From Thauera sp. UBA6194 (lineage in GTDB: Bacteria; Pseudomonadota; Gammaproteobacteria; Burkholderiales; Rhodocyclaceae), in assembly GCA_002422685.1 (NCBI GenBank), contig DITC01000020.1, forward strand, positions 1-46,801: a DNA stretch of 46,801 bases, written 5' to 3'. A model generated the notes under the pieces. The model saw only the letters and a list, made by a program, of their open reading frames with translations. It had not been told where the DNA came from and searched no databases. Position numbers and translations under genes: made by a program. Shown here piece by piece: positions 1 to 7,766 of this stretch (position 1 is the first letter of the stretch; each line of letters opens with the position of its first letter).

Positions 1-26
1 GGCGTCGTGAAACGAAGCACGACGCC
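1..26. repeat. Perfect 9-bp inverted repeat at window edge
   Basis: GGCGTCGTG and CACGACGCC flank an 8-base loop. There is no T-tract after it on either strand, so it is not a typical intrinsic terminator. It may belong to a gene or IS end lying outside the window. Confidence 0.45.
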
Positions 27-185
27 CGGAATCGACAGCGAATCGATACCCGCCGAGATCAGCTACAAGCCAGAAATTCGATGTGCTTTACGGCTATTGA
101 CGTACCCGACGAACGCGCCCCCCCGAGTTCGACACTTACACTCGCAAGCACTTGTTTTTGCTAGACCGCACTTTCAAAAATGCCA

Positions 186-602
186 CTACAACAGCGCCAA
201 CTGCTCCGGCGCCGCTGGCTTTTCAATTCCTAACGCATGAAGCACCTCGTTCTGCTCCGTGCTGAGCGTCGACACCCCGGCCACCGGCTCGCCGCCGTTC
301 AGGCGCACGCGGTGATGCTGGATGCGCTGCAGTTGCTCGAGCGCCCGCTCGGGCGTGTAGCCCGCATCGGCCGCCTTCAGGCGACTACGCATCACCCGGT
401 GCAGGATCAGCGCCATGAAGCAGATCGACGCATGCGCGCGAATCCGCTCGGGCAGGCGGTGATACACCGGACCGATCTCGATCTCGGACTTGAGCACCTT
501 GAAGCCGCGCTCGATGTCGGCGAGCGACTTGTAGCGCTGAATCACGTTCTGCGCGGTGAGCCCCTCGGCGTTGCTGACCAACAGCAGCTTGCCGTCCATC
601 AT
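186..602 (-). pseudogene. C-terminal remnant of IS1634-like transposase
   Basis: The 138 residues read as the C-terminal end of an IS1634/IS4-superfamily DDE transposase: MDGKLLLVSN, then RYKSLADIERGFKVLKSEIE (with the catalytic-region ERGFKVLKSEIEI block), then HRLPERIRAHASICF. Full-length relatives have about 500-600 residues, so only the last quarter is left. The reading frame stays open a little upstream of 602, but the similarity stops there, where a different gene fragment begins on the plus strand. The element is therefore truncated and cannot transpose. No terminal inverted repeat was recognised in the flanks. Confidence 0.8.
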
Positions 603-916
603 TGCGACGAAACCATAGAAGTCGGCACGCGCATTCCCCAGGCGCTGATCGACGACCTCAAGCGCGACCCGCGCGGCCCCTGCGCCTCAAATTCCGCTTG
701 AGCAACCAAGGCACGCTCTTCGGCTGGGATATCGAGCGCCGCCCGGGCTTCGACCCCAAGAAGCGGGACCAATGGGGGGAAGCGGTCTATGTCGGCCCGG
801 TTCATTCCTTTGCCGGCGGCGATTTCCGCGAGGCAGACATCTTCAACGGCAAACCCGTACGCAAGGGCTGGTACATCGACCGCCTAACGGGTAAGCGTAT
901 CGAAACCGACTACTGA
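603..916 (+). pseudogene. Frameshifted gene fragment next to the IS remnant
   Basis: Two plus-strand frames join into one protein-like stretch. From 603 one frame reads DETIEVGTRIPQALIDDLKR and DPRGP. Near 681 the sense passes to another frame that continues LRLKFRLSNQGTLFGWDIER and runs through QWGEAVYVGPVHSF, GDFREAD and RKGWYID to the stop at 914-916. One missing C in the run of Cs at about 678-682 explains the shift. The upstream part of the gene is gone, cut where the transposase remnant begins. The product is about 103 residues of the C-terminus of a protein whose function I do not recognise. Confidence 0.55.
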
Positions 917-1004
917 AACGCACCCAGATGCCCGCCCACATGACGCCCCCCTCGCGACGCCGACAGCCGCTCACGCACGCCGTCGCCCTCCCGCACCCCG
1001 CTCT

Positions 1005-1026
1005 CAGCCCTCTTTCAGCCCTCTTT
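1005..1026. repeat. Tandem 11-bp repeat upstream of the exported-protein gene
   Basis: CAGCCCTCTTT occurs twice head to tail, followed by a partial third copy (CAGCC). It lies 28 bases before the chosen start at 1054. It may simply be replication slippage. Confidence 0.6.
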
Positions 1027-1053
1027 CAGCCAACCCAAATCCGTCACACGATC

Positions 1054-2325
1054 ATGCGCAGTCTCCGCTCCGCCCTCCTCCCCCTGCTCATCCTCAGCAC
1101 AGCCGCCGGCGCGAATGACCGCGTCGAGACCGGCAAGCTCCCGGCCGACGCCATCGCCGCCACTTTCGCCCCCGCGACCAGCCCCCCCTGCGCCTCCGCA
1201 CCCGAACCCTGCGCCGCGCCAACCTCCTCCGCCGTCACGGATTTCGTCAAGCTCGTGCGCGACGTGCTCGACGGCCGCGCGCCGCAGGCCCTTCGCTTCA
1301 CCGAAACCGGCACGCTGTCCGAGCTTCGCGGAGAGTTCGACCACGTACGCGAGGTCGGCTCCGATGGCGGCGAGCGGCGAACGCAGCGCGCGCGCAGCGG
1401 CCAGGCCCGCTACCGCCTGCACCAGCCCGAAATTCTCGTGCGCAAGGGGCATGTCGGCTTCGACCAGCGCGACTACCCCTACTACGGCACTTTCGACGTG
1501 AAGGATGGGGTCGAGAGCCGCTACTACTGCATCGACTACCCTCATCACTGCGTGGTGCTCGAGTTTCCCCTCGACCGCGTCGAGCCCGGGAGCATGATCC
1601 TGGAGCCCTCGCCGGGTACGGTGGGCGTCCAGTGGTTCGACATCGCGCCGGTGGACATCAGCCAGCCAGCGCACGAGGTCGACGAGAAGCGCTGGTCGGG
1701 CTGGCTGGGCGCCTTGACCGATCGGCGCGATGCCGCAAGCCTGACGCGCTCGCGGATCGACTACGTGGGCATGCTGCGCATGACGACCGGGGACGGCAGC
1801 CCGATCAGCGCCCCGGAGCGCGACTGGCTGAAGTTTGGATCGGCGGGCTGCATGGTGGCGCTCACGCTCGACACGGCGACCCGATCCATTGCCCTGACCG
1901 AAATCGTCGCCTGCGACGCGAATTCGACCGGAAGCCGCCTCGACATCGGCAGCGCGCAGCTCGGCGGCGACGTGTCCGCCGAGCGGCCGGGCGTGGCAGC
2001 GTCGCGCATCGTCGCGCCGATGCAGCCGCCCGCAGTCGGCTACACAGCCACGATCCGCGCCCTCGACATCAGCACCGCGCCGCTGACGACGGTAAGCGAT
2101 CGCTGGCAGGCGGTCCGCGGCGCCATTTTCGGCGCCGGCGCCGAATCCTTGGTGATGAGCTTTGCCGGCGCCAACAGCGCCTTCACCATCAGCGCGCTGC
2201 GCAAGGACCTCGTGCTGGATGGCGAAGACCTCGACCTCAGCCTCGAAGCGCTGATGTCGGCACCCCTGGACGAGACGGACGAAATCGACGACTTTGACGA
2301 GGTGCGCGAGACGGACGAGCCCTGA
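1054..2325 (+). CDS. Exported protein of unknown function
   Basis: The open frame extends upstream to 928, but the ATG at 1054 gives a classical signal peptide (MRSLRSALLPLLILSTAAGA, predicted cleavage after AGA), so I chose it; the mature protein would be periplasmic or secreted. It has 423 residues. The middle is rich in aromatic residues (DYPYYGTFDVKD, RYYCIDYPHHC) with a Cys pair around YYC/HHC. The second half has beta-like repeats (VGMLRMTTGDG, AALTL-type strands, SLVMSFAGANSAF). The tail is very acidic (DETDEIDDFDEVRETDEP). No family was recognised. It stands alone between the decayed IS region and the convergent ravA-type operon. Confidence 0.7.
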   Translation: MRSLRSALLPLLILSTAAGANDRVETGKLPADAIAATFAPATSPPCASAPEPCAAPTSSAVTDFVKLVRDVLDGRAPQALRFTETGTLSELRGEFDHVREVGSDGGERRTQRARSGQARYRLHQPEILVRKGHVGFDQRDYPYYGTFDVKDGVESRYYCIDYPHHCVVLEFPLDRVEPGSMILEPSPGTVGVQWFDIAPVDISQPAHEVDEKRWSGWLGALTDRRDAASLTRSRIDYVGMLRMTTGDGSPISAPERDWLKFGSAGCMVALTLDTATRSIALTEIVACDANSTGSRLDIGSAQLGGDVSAERPGVAASRIVAPMQPPAVGYTATIRALDISTAPLTTVSDRWQAVRGAIFGAGAESLVMSFAGANSAFTISALRKDLVLDGEDLDLSLEALMSAPLDETDEIDDFDEVRETDEP

Positions 2326-2415
2326 CCCGGCTTCATCGCACACGCATGGCCCAGGCCTTGCAGGCCCTTGCCGACGTGGCGTTCGCTGTCAGGCGCCCCG
2401 GGCGGGACGAGACGC

Positions 2416-3303
2416 TCAGCGCGCGGCAGGCAGCCCGGGCCAGTCGGCGGCGGAGAGCGCGAACTTGTAGGCGAACGCGCTCCACGAATCCCCGCACCGC
2501 AGGGCGTCGATGAAGCCCGCGCGGTCGGTGACCCAGCTGCCGCCCACCACCGTGACCCCGCGCGCGAACAGCGGATCGGGCAGGCAGCCGGCGCTGGGGC
2601 CGATGAGCACGATGCGTTCGGCGCGGCGGCAGTGGGCGAGCATGGCGTCCACCGTTTGATTGAGCAGGATGGTGCTGGTGGAGAGCACCTTGTTGCAGGC
2701 TTCGAGCTCGGCGGCGTCGAGGGTGACCCGGTAGCCGTCGTAGTGGCCGGCGTAGTCGGGGTTGAGCTCGATCACCGTGAGCCGCGCGCCGGCGGCCGTG
2801 ACCTGCTTCAGCAGCGGCGAGAACAGCCCGACCATGCCGACATGGTCGCCCGTCTGCGGCGCGATGCCGCCGATCGAGTCGGTGGCGCGCGGCGGGGCGA
2901 AGCCCATGCGGTCCATCACCGTGCGCGACAGCGCATTGCAGGCGGCGAAGCCGAGCGTGCGGCGCAGCGCCTGCGCGGCGGCGTCTGCCATGCGCGCGCC
3001 CGCGCGCCCTGCGCCCACCTCCCCTGCGCCAGCCGGCGGCGCAGCAAACGCCCGCGCCAACTCCAGCGCATCCATACCAACGATGCCGCCACCATCCCCT
3101 GAATCGATCAGCCGCTGCAAGGTGTCGTCGAGCAGCACGTACGAGATCCCGAGCGCGCCGTCGTCGAGCTCCAGCGCGCAGAATTCGCCGTTCTTCGACG
3201 CCGCGGCCTCGGGCGGCGGCAGGTGCAGCGCGCGCACGCGCGGGATGGGCTGGCCGGCGCTGGCGCGTTCGAGTTCGGTGACGAGGTCGGTGGCGAAGCT
3301 CAT
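2416..3303 (-). CDS. DUF4213/DUF364 protein (putative heavy-metal chelation domain)
   Basis: A 295-residue protein with an N-terminal DUF4213-like part (about 1-110, with FCALELDDGALGISYVLLDD) and a C-terminal DUF364 domain (about 120-285). The DUF364 part carries the signature GDHVGMVGLFSPLL, then VIELNP, STSTILLNQTVD and IVLIGPSAGCLPDPLF, a Rossmann-like layout. DUF364 is annotated as a putative heavy-metal chelation domain, but no reaction is established. The start at 3303 overlaps the stop of the VWA gene by four bases (ATGA), so the gene is last in the DUF2237-RavA-ViaA operon and is probably translated by coupling. An insert of low complexity (about 88-104, rich in Ala, Gly and Pro) separates the domains. 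Confidence 0.85.
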   Translation of the reverse strand: MSFATDLVTELERASAGQPIPRVRALHLPPPEAAASKNGEFCALELDDGALGISYVLLDDTLQRLIDSGDGGGIVGMDALELARAFAAPPAGAGEVGAGRAGARMADAAAQALRRTLGFAACNALSRTVMDRMGFAPPRATDSIGGIAPQTGDHVGMVGLFSPLLKQVTAAGARLTVIELNPDYAGHYDGYRVTLDAAELEACNKVLSTSTILLNQTVDAMLAHCRRAERIVLIGPSAGCLPDPLFARGVTVVGGSWVTDRAGFIDALRCGDSWSAFAYKFALSAADWPGLPAAR

Positions 3304-5009
3304 TGGTTTTCTCCTCGGTGCAGGCCGGCGCGCACGGCAGCGGCGGCGGCCTCGGGACTGACGGTGCGGGCGCGGTTTTCCGGGTTGCGCAGCCCGCCGG
3401 GAAAGTAGGTGGCGGTGAGGCTCTTCGAATGCACCGGCGAACCGCCCGCCTCCAGCCCCTCGCCGCGCTGCGGCGCGCCCGCGGTCGCAGGGTGCGCGCC
3501 GCCATCGACACCCGCAGCGCCCACCCCGGCATAGCGCCGCCAGTCGCGCACCCAGTGGATGTCGTCGGTGATCTCGAGCAGGCCGATGGTCTCGCGGTCG
3601 CCTATCAGGATGCCCTGCACGCGCAGGCCGCGCGCGCGGCGCACGGCGTCCAGCCGCTCCACCAGCGCGGGCGTGGCGCCAAACTCGCCGTCGGAGGCGA
3701 TCAGCAGGTCCGCGAGCTGCCATTCGGCCTCTTCCAGGCGCGCGATCGCGCGCTCGAGCGGCGCGCCGATGTCGGTGCCGCCGCCAAAGCCCTGGCCGAG
3801 AAAGCGCGCCAGGCGGCCGATGCCCTCGATGTCTACGCCCATGGCCATCTCCAGCACCTCGTCCGGGCCGCCGAAGGCGAACACGTGACACGCGCGCCCC
3901 TGCGCATGCGCGCTGCGCACCGCCTCCAGCACCACGGCCTTGGCCACCGCCTCGGCGCCGCCGCGCATCGAGCCCGAGGTGTCGACGCAGATCAGCATCG
4001 GGCCCATCTCCAGCCGCATTGCCGGTGCCGGGCGCGGGCTGGGGCGCAGGACCGGCGCGGGTGACGGGCGTGTTTCCGGCAGGCGGTCGTCGTCCTCGTA
4101 GGCGAGCAGCGTGCGCTCGGCGCGGCGGGCGTGCCAGACCAGACGCAGCTGTGGATGACCGAGCAGCATCGCCTCGGCCGGCAGCATGCGCGCGATGCGC
4201 CCGGAGCGGTGAATGCCGCGCGTCTCGCCGGGCATGTCGGGCACGCGCTGCGGGCGGCTGGCGTCCCCCTGCGCCTCGGCCTGCGCGCTGGCGGTCTCCA
4301 AGCTTTGGCTGGCGGCGCTGGGCTGCGCGGTGGGCTGCGCGCGCCCCAGGCTGCGGATGATGCGCACGAGCTCGGGCAGGCGCTCGATCAGGCGGCGGAT
4401 GCGCACCAGCTCGCGCCATTCGCTGCTGCGCAGCAGGCCGCGCAAGGCGTCCCAGCGCGTGTTCTTGAGCAGATCCCCCAGATCACCGAAGGCGCCGATC
4501 AGATCCTCGAGCTCGCCGCAGCGCTCGGCCCAGTCGGCGGCGAAGGCCTCCACCGCCATGGTCTGCGCGTCGGCCGCGCTGGCGCCGCGGTCGCGATAAT
4601 CGACGACCAGGTCGAGGTGGAACAGCAGCCCCTGCAGCACGGTGTCGGCGAGGGGCTCCTGGGCACGGCAATACGCGTGCAGCTGCAGGCGCTCGAAACA
4701 TTCGCGCACGGCGAGCTGCAGCGGGGGTGCCGGCCAGGCCGGGGCCGAACAGGCCGGCAGCCGGCCCTGCACCAGGGCGGCACGCCAGATCTCGAGCGCG
4801 GCGAGCCTCGCGTCCAGCTCGCCGCCGGCATGGGTCAGACCGCCGAGCCAGAGCGCGCGCGGCAGTCGCTCGAGCACCGTGAGCGGCGCCTCGAGCGCCT
4901 CGAACAGCACCGGCCGCACGCTCGTGCACAGCGCGGCGGCCTGCCCGCGCTCGGCATCGGCGTGCGACGCCCGCGCGTCAGGCTCGGTTGCGGTGCTGAC
5001 GACAGCCAT
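3300..5009 (-). CDS. ViaA-like VWA-domain protein
   Basis: A 569-residue protein. The ATG at 5009 gives MAVVSTATEPD; the longer open frame upstream overlaps the ATPase gene and is not protein-like. The C-terminal von Willebrand A domain starts near residue 335 with the MIDAS motif DTSGSM, followed by GGTDIGAPL and LIASDGEFG, the other metal-site segments. The helical N-terminal half (about 1-290) includes a repeated ELVRIIRSLG-type region, as in ViaA. In E. coli, ViaA is the partner of the MoxR ATPase RavA and affects aminoglycoside sensitivity and respiratory complex/Fe-S maturation. The ATPase gene lies 8 bases upstream. A low-complexity Pro/Arg linker precedes the VWA domain. Confidence 0.88.
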   Translation of the reverse strand: MAVVSTATEPDARASHADAERGQAAALCTSVRPVLFEALEAPLTVLERLPRALWLGGLTHAGGELDARLAALEIWRAALVQGRLPACSAPAWPAPPLQLAVRECFERLQLHAYCRAQEPLADTVLQGLLFHLDLVVDYRDRGASAADAQTMAVEAFAADWAERCGELEDLIGAFGDLGDLLKNTRWDALRGLLRSSEWRELVRIRRLIERLPELVRIIRSLGRAQPTAQPSAASQSLETASAQAEAQGDASRPQRVPDMPGETRGIHRSGRIARMLPAEAMLLGHPQLRLVWHARRAERTLLAYEDDDRLPETRPSPAPVLRPSPRPAPAMRLEMGPMLICVDTSGSMRGGAEAVAKAVVLEAVRSAHAQGRACHVFAFGGPDEVLEMAMGVDIEGIGRLARFLGQGFGGGTDIGAPLERAIARLEEAEWQLADLLIASDGEFGATPALVERLDAVRRARGLRVQGILIGDRETIGLLEITDDIHWVRDWRRYAGVGAAGVDGGAHPATAGAPQRGEGLEAGGSPVHSKSLTATYFPGGLRNPENRARTVSPEAAAAAVRAGLHRGENQ

Positions 5010-5017
5010 GACCCGGC

Positions 5018-6454
5018 TCACTCGGCCAAGGGCTCGTGCTCGACCGGATCGGGCGCCACACCCTCGGCGTCCAGTCTGGGCAAGGCCTCGAAGCCTGCGC
5101 GCGCAGCCTGCGCCCGCGCCTCGAGCGCATCCAGCCCTGCTCCGAGCGCGGCCAGCTGCGCACGCGATGCCGCCACGAACGCGGGGTCGGCCCACAGCGC
5201 CTGCGCGCCCCAGGCCTCGAGCTCGGCACGGCGCTGCTCGAGCTCGGCCCGATAGCGCCCGATGCGCTCGATCAGCGCGTCGATCTGCCGGGTGCGCGCT
5301 GCGATGTGCAGCGCACCGTAGCGCCGCTTGCGCGCGTAGCTCATGCGCAGCGCGGCCGCGCCGCCCTTGGCATCGCCGATTTCGCCGGCCAGCTGCTGCG
5401 ACAGCGCCTGGTCGGCCGCATGCGAGATGGCAGAAAAGCGCAAACGGCCCGATTCGTCGTAATCGAGATCATTGGCCTCGCGCTCGATCTTGAGCTGCGC
5501 CTCGAAGGCCTCCACCACCCGCGCCACCCGCGGCGGCGCGCTCGCCTCGCGCACGCCGAGCCGGGCCGCGAGCCACTGCGCCACCGCCTGCTGGCCTTCG
5601 GCGTCGGCCGCCAGGCAGCAGGGCAACACGCCCAGGTCCCACTCGACGACGCGGTCGCGGCCCTCGCTCGCAGCGGCGGTGCGCAGCAGGTGGGCCACCT
5701 TGACCCAGCGCCGGTCCGACACATACAGCCCCGCCTGCTCGAGCCAGTCGCGCAGTTCTGCCATGCGGGCAAGCACCGCCGGCGCGAGCGGCACGGCCGC
5801 GGCGGCATGGGACAAGGCCACACGCTCGTCCTCGCGCAACTGCAGCGCGCCCGCCAGCGTCGGCACCTCGGCGCCGCCACGGTCCGCGCCGAGCAGCGCA
5901 CGAAAGCCCTCCGCGCTCACCGGCCCCACCACCAGGCGCAGCAGGAAGCGGTCGAAGAACGCCTCCGCCACCTCGTCCTCGGGCACCGCGTTCGTCGCCC
6001 CGATCACGCTGATCAGCGGGCAGCGCAAGCGCCCCGCGCCGTTGTCGAACTCGCGCTCGTTGAGCAAGGTGAGCAGCGCGTTGAGGATGGCGCTGTTGGC
6101 CTTGAAGACTTCGTCGATGAACGCGATCGCCGCGTCCGGCAGGAAGCCGGCCGTGTGGCGCTCGTAGCGGTCTTCTTCGAGCGCGCGAATGGAGAGCGGG
6201 CCGAACAGCTCCTCGGGCACGGTGAAGCGGGTGAGCAGGCGCTCGAAATAGCGCGCGCCGGCAAAGGCGAGGTGGATGCGCCGCGCGAGCGCGCTCTTGG
6301 CGGTGCCGGGGGGGCCGATGAGCAGGGTGTGCTCGCCCGCGAGCGCGGCGAGCAGGCTGAGCCGCAGCACCTGGCGGCGCTCGACCAGCCCGTCCTCGAG
6401 GCGCTCGAGCAGGCGGGCCAGGCGATCGCGCGCGCTCGCAGGCTCAGGACTCAC
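5018..6454 (-). CDS. RavA-like MoxR-family AAA+ ATPase
   Basis: A 478-residue protein of the MoxR/RavA group, AAA+ chaperone-like ATPases that work with VWA proteins. Visible motifs are Walker A GPPGTAKSALARRIH (about residues 47-55), the FTVPEELFGPLS insert, Walker B AIAFIDEVFKANSAILNALL, and sensor region GATNAVPEDEVAEAFFDRFL. The C-terminal third (about 370-470) is a coiled-coil-rich, Ala/Arg/Glu-rich segment, similar in position to the LARA region of RavA. Translation starts with GTG at 6454, overlapping the DUF2237 stop. RBS is internal to that gene. The next gene encodes the VWA partner, so the pair matches ravA-viaA, although the flanking genes differ from E. coli. Confidence 0.88.
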   Translation of the reverse strand: MSPEPASARDRLARLLERLEDGLVERRQVLRLSLLAALAGEHTLLIGPPGTAKSALARRIHLAFAGARYFERLLTRFTVPEELFGPLSIRALEEDRYERHTAGFLPDAAIAFIDEVFKANSAILNALLTLLNEREFDNGAGRLRCPLISVIGATNAVPEDEVAEAFFDRFLLRLVVGPVSAEGFRALLGADRGGAEVPTLAGALQLREDERVALSHAAAAVPLAPAVLARMAELRDWLEQAGLYVSDRRWVKVAHLLRTAAASEGRDRVVEWDLGVLPCCLAADAEGQQAVAQWLAARLGVREASAPPRVARVVEAFEAQLKIEREANDLDYDESGRLRFSAISHAADQALSQQLAGEIGDAKGGAAALRMSYARKRRYGALHIAARTRQIDALIERIGRYRAELEQRRAELEAWGAQALWADPAFVAASRAQLAALGAGLDALEARAQAARAGFEALPRLDAEGVAPDPVEHEPLAE

Positions 6455-6837
6455 GCGTCAGGCCCCTGCATCGCCCCGTAGGCGTTGGCCTTCAGGGTAT
6501 CCAGATCGACGATGCGCAGCGCCACTTCATGCGTGGCCTCGAGCACCACCGGCGGCGCCACTCCGGCCGCGTGCGCCTCCTTCCAGCGCAGCGCGCACAG
6601 GCACCAGCGGTCGCCCGGCTTGAGCCCGGCGAAGCGGTACTCCGGCCGCGGCGTGGACAGGTCGTTGCCCACCGTGAGCGAAAAGCTCAGGAACGCCTCG
6701 GTCACCCGCACGCAGATGATGTGACGGCCCAGATCGTCGGGCCCGGTTTCGCAACAGCCAGTGCGGTAAAACCCGGTCAACGGGGCGTAGCTGCAGGCCA
6801 GCAGCGGCCCGCCCAGGACATTCTTCGATGCATCCAT
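6451..6837 (-). CDS. DUF2237 family protein
   Basis: A 128-residue protein matching DUF2237 (COG3651): NVLGGPL near the N-terminus, GFYRTGCCETGPDDLGRHIIC, FLSFSLTVGNDLSTPRPEY, GDRWCLCALRW, and the HE motif in LEATHEVAL. The length is usual for the family, whose function is unknown. Conserved Cys residues (CCETG, WCLC) and the His-Glu pair suggest a metal or redox site; that is inference. The ATG at 6837 is chosen because all upstream in-frame sequence is low-complexity. It is the first gene of the minus-strand operon with the RavA/ViaA-like pair, and its stop overlaps the GTG of the ATPase. Confidence 0.85.
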   Translation of the reverse strand: MDASKNVLGGPLLACSYAPLTGFYRTGCCETGPDDLGRHIICVRVTEAFLSFSLTVGNDLSTPRPEYRFAGLKPGDRWCLCALRWKEAHAAGVAPPVVLEATHEVALRIVDLDTLKANAYGAMQGPDA

Positions 6838-7117
6838 GCTCACGGTTCTTGCTCCTGCTTCGGTTCGACGCGCCCACCCCGCGCTCAGGGCGGAAACGCG
6901 CTGCGCCTGCATTCTAGCCTCGCCCGCACCTGGGTGCTCGTCTCGGACCTGCCCTCGAACGCGCTCTCGAAGGCCCCCTCGGAGCCGCCCCTCGACGGTG
7001 CCCCACCGCGCACCGCGCGCCCATCCGTCCACGCACAGGGGCCAATGCATTCAGTGCGAGCGCGCAAGCCTTGTTTCTGCTATTTTTGCGCGTTTCCAGC
7101 GAATCGAAGCTTCCTCA

Positions 7118-7732
7118 ATGGCCTCCACACCCGACGACGTCCGCGAGTTCATCAGCACCGCGCAAGCTGCAAAGCAATTGGGCCTCTCGCTGGGCGCGGT
7201 CCAGCAGATGGTCGAAAGCGGCACGCTGGCCGGCTGGAAGACCGCGGGTGGACATCGCCGGATTCGCCAGGATTCCGTCGATGCGCTGCTCGCGCGTGCG
7301 CGCCGGCCCGGCGGCGCCCCGCGCAACAGCAGTGGCCGCGTGCGGGTCCTCGTGGTGGAGGACGACCGCTTGCTGCAGGGCGTCTACCGGCAGAACTTCT
7401 CCACCTGGGCGCTGCCGATGGACGTGCGCTTCATCGATCACGGGCTCGACGCGCTGGTCGAAGTGGGCCGCGAGCCGCCCGACCTGCTCGTCGCCGACCT
7501 GCGCATCCCGGGCATCGACGGTTTCGAGATGATCCGCCGCCTGCGCGACAACCCGCTCGCGAGCGATGTCGCCATCGTCGTGGTGTCCGCGCTCTCCGAG
7601 AAGGACATCGCCGCCGCGGGCGGCCTGCCCCAGGACGTCACGGTGTATCGCAAGCCGATCCCCTTTCACGAGCTGCGTGGCTACATCCAGGCCCTGATCG
7701 CACAGCACCTGCGCAACCGCAGGCCAGCCTGA
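7118..7732 (+). CDS. Excisionase-type HTH fused to a response-regulator receiver
   Basis: 204 residues. The N-terminus (about 5-60) is a MerR/excisionase-type HTH: FISTAQAAKQLGLSLGAVQQ, then GWKTAGGHRRIRQDSVDALL. After an Arg/Pro-rich linker, residues 70-200 form a receiver domain: VVEDDRLLQ (acidic pocket), LLVADLRIPGIDGF (phosphoacceptor Asp), VVVSALSE (Ser/Thr switch) and VYRKPI (Lys). The order is unusual, since most response regulators have the receiver first and a winged helix second. It precedes a histidine kinase by 34 bases in the same direction and is probably the DNA-binding output of that relay. The start ATG at 7118 is set by the conserved domain; a longer open frame upstream is not protein-like. 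Confidence 0.88.
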   Translation: MASTPDDVREFISTAQAAKQLGLSLGAVQQMVESGTLAGWKTAGGHRRIRQDSVDALLARARRPGGAPRNSSGRVRVLVVEDDRLLQGVYRQNFSTWALPMDVRFIDHGLDALVEVGREPPDLLVADLRIPGIDGFEMIRRLRDNPLASDVAIVVVSALSEKDIAAAGGLPQDVTVYRKPIPFHELRGYIQALIAQHLRNRRPA

Positions 7733-7766
7733 GCCGCGCCCCTCTGGATACAGGCCGAACCCCCTG

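Noticed and set aside
928..1053. Upstream 42-codon extension of the exported-protein gene
   Set aside because: It would place a Pro/His-rich stretch before a good signal peptide, so the ATG at 1054 was preferred.
2333..3532. Long Arg/Ala-rich frames antisense or out of frame to real genes, here and throughout
   Set aside because: High GC makes long open shadows; their composition is Arg/Ala/His/Pro-rich and they lack family motifs.
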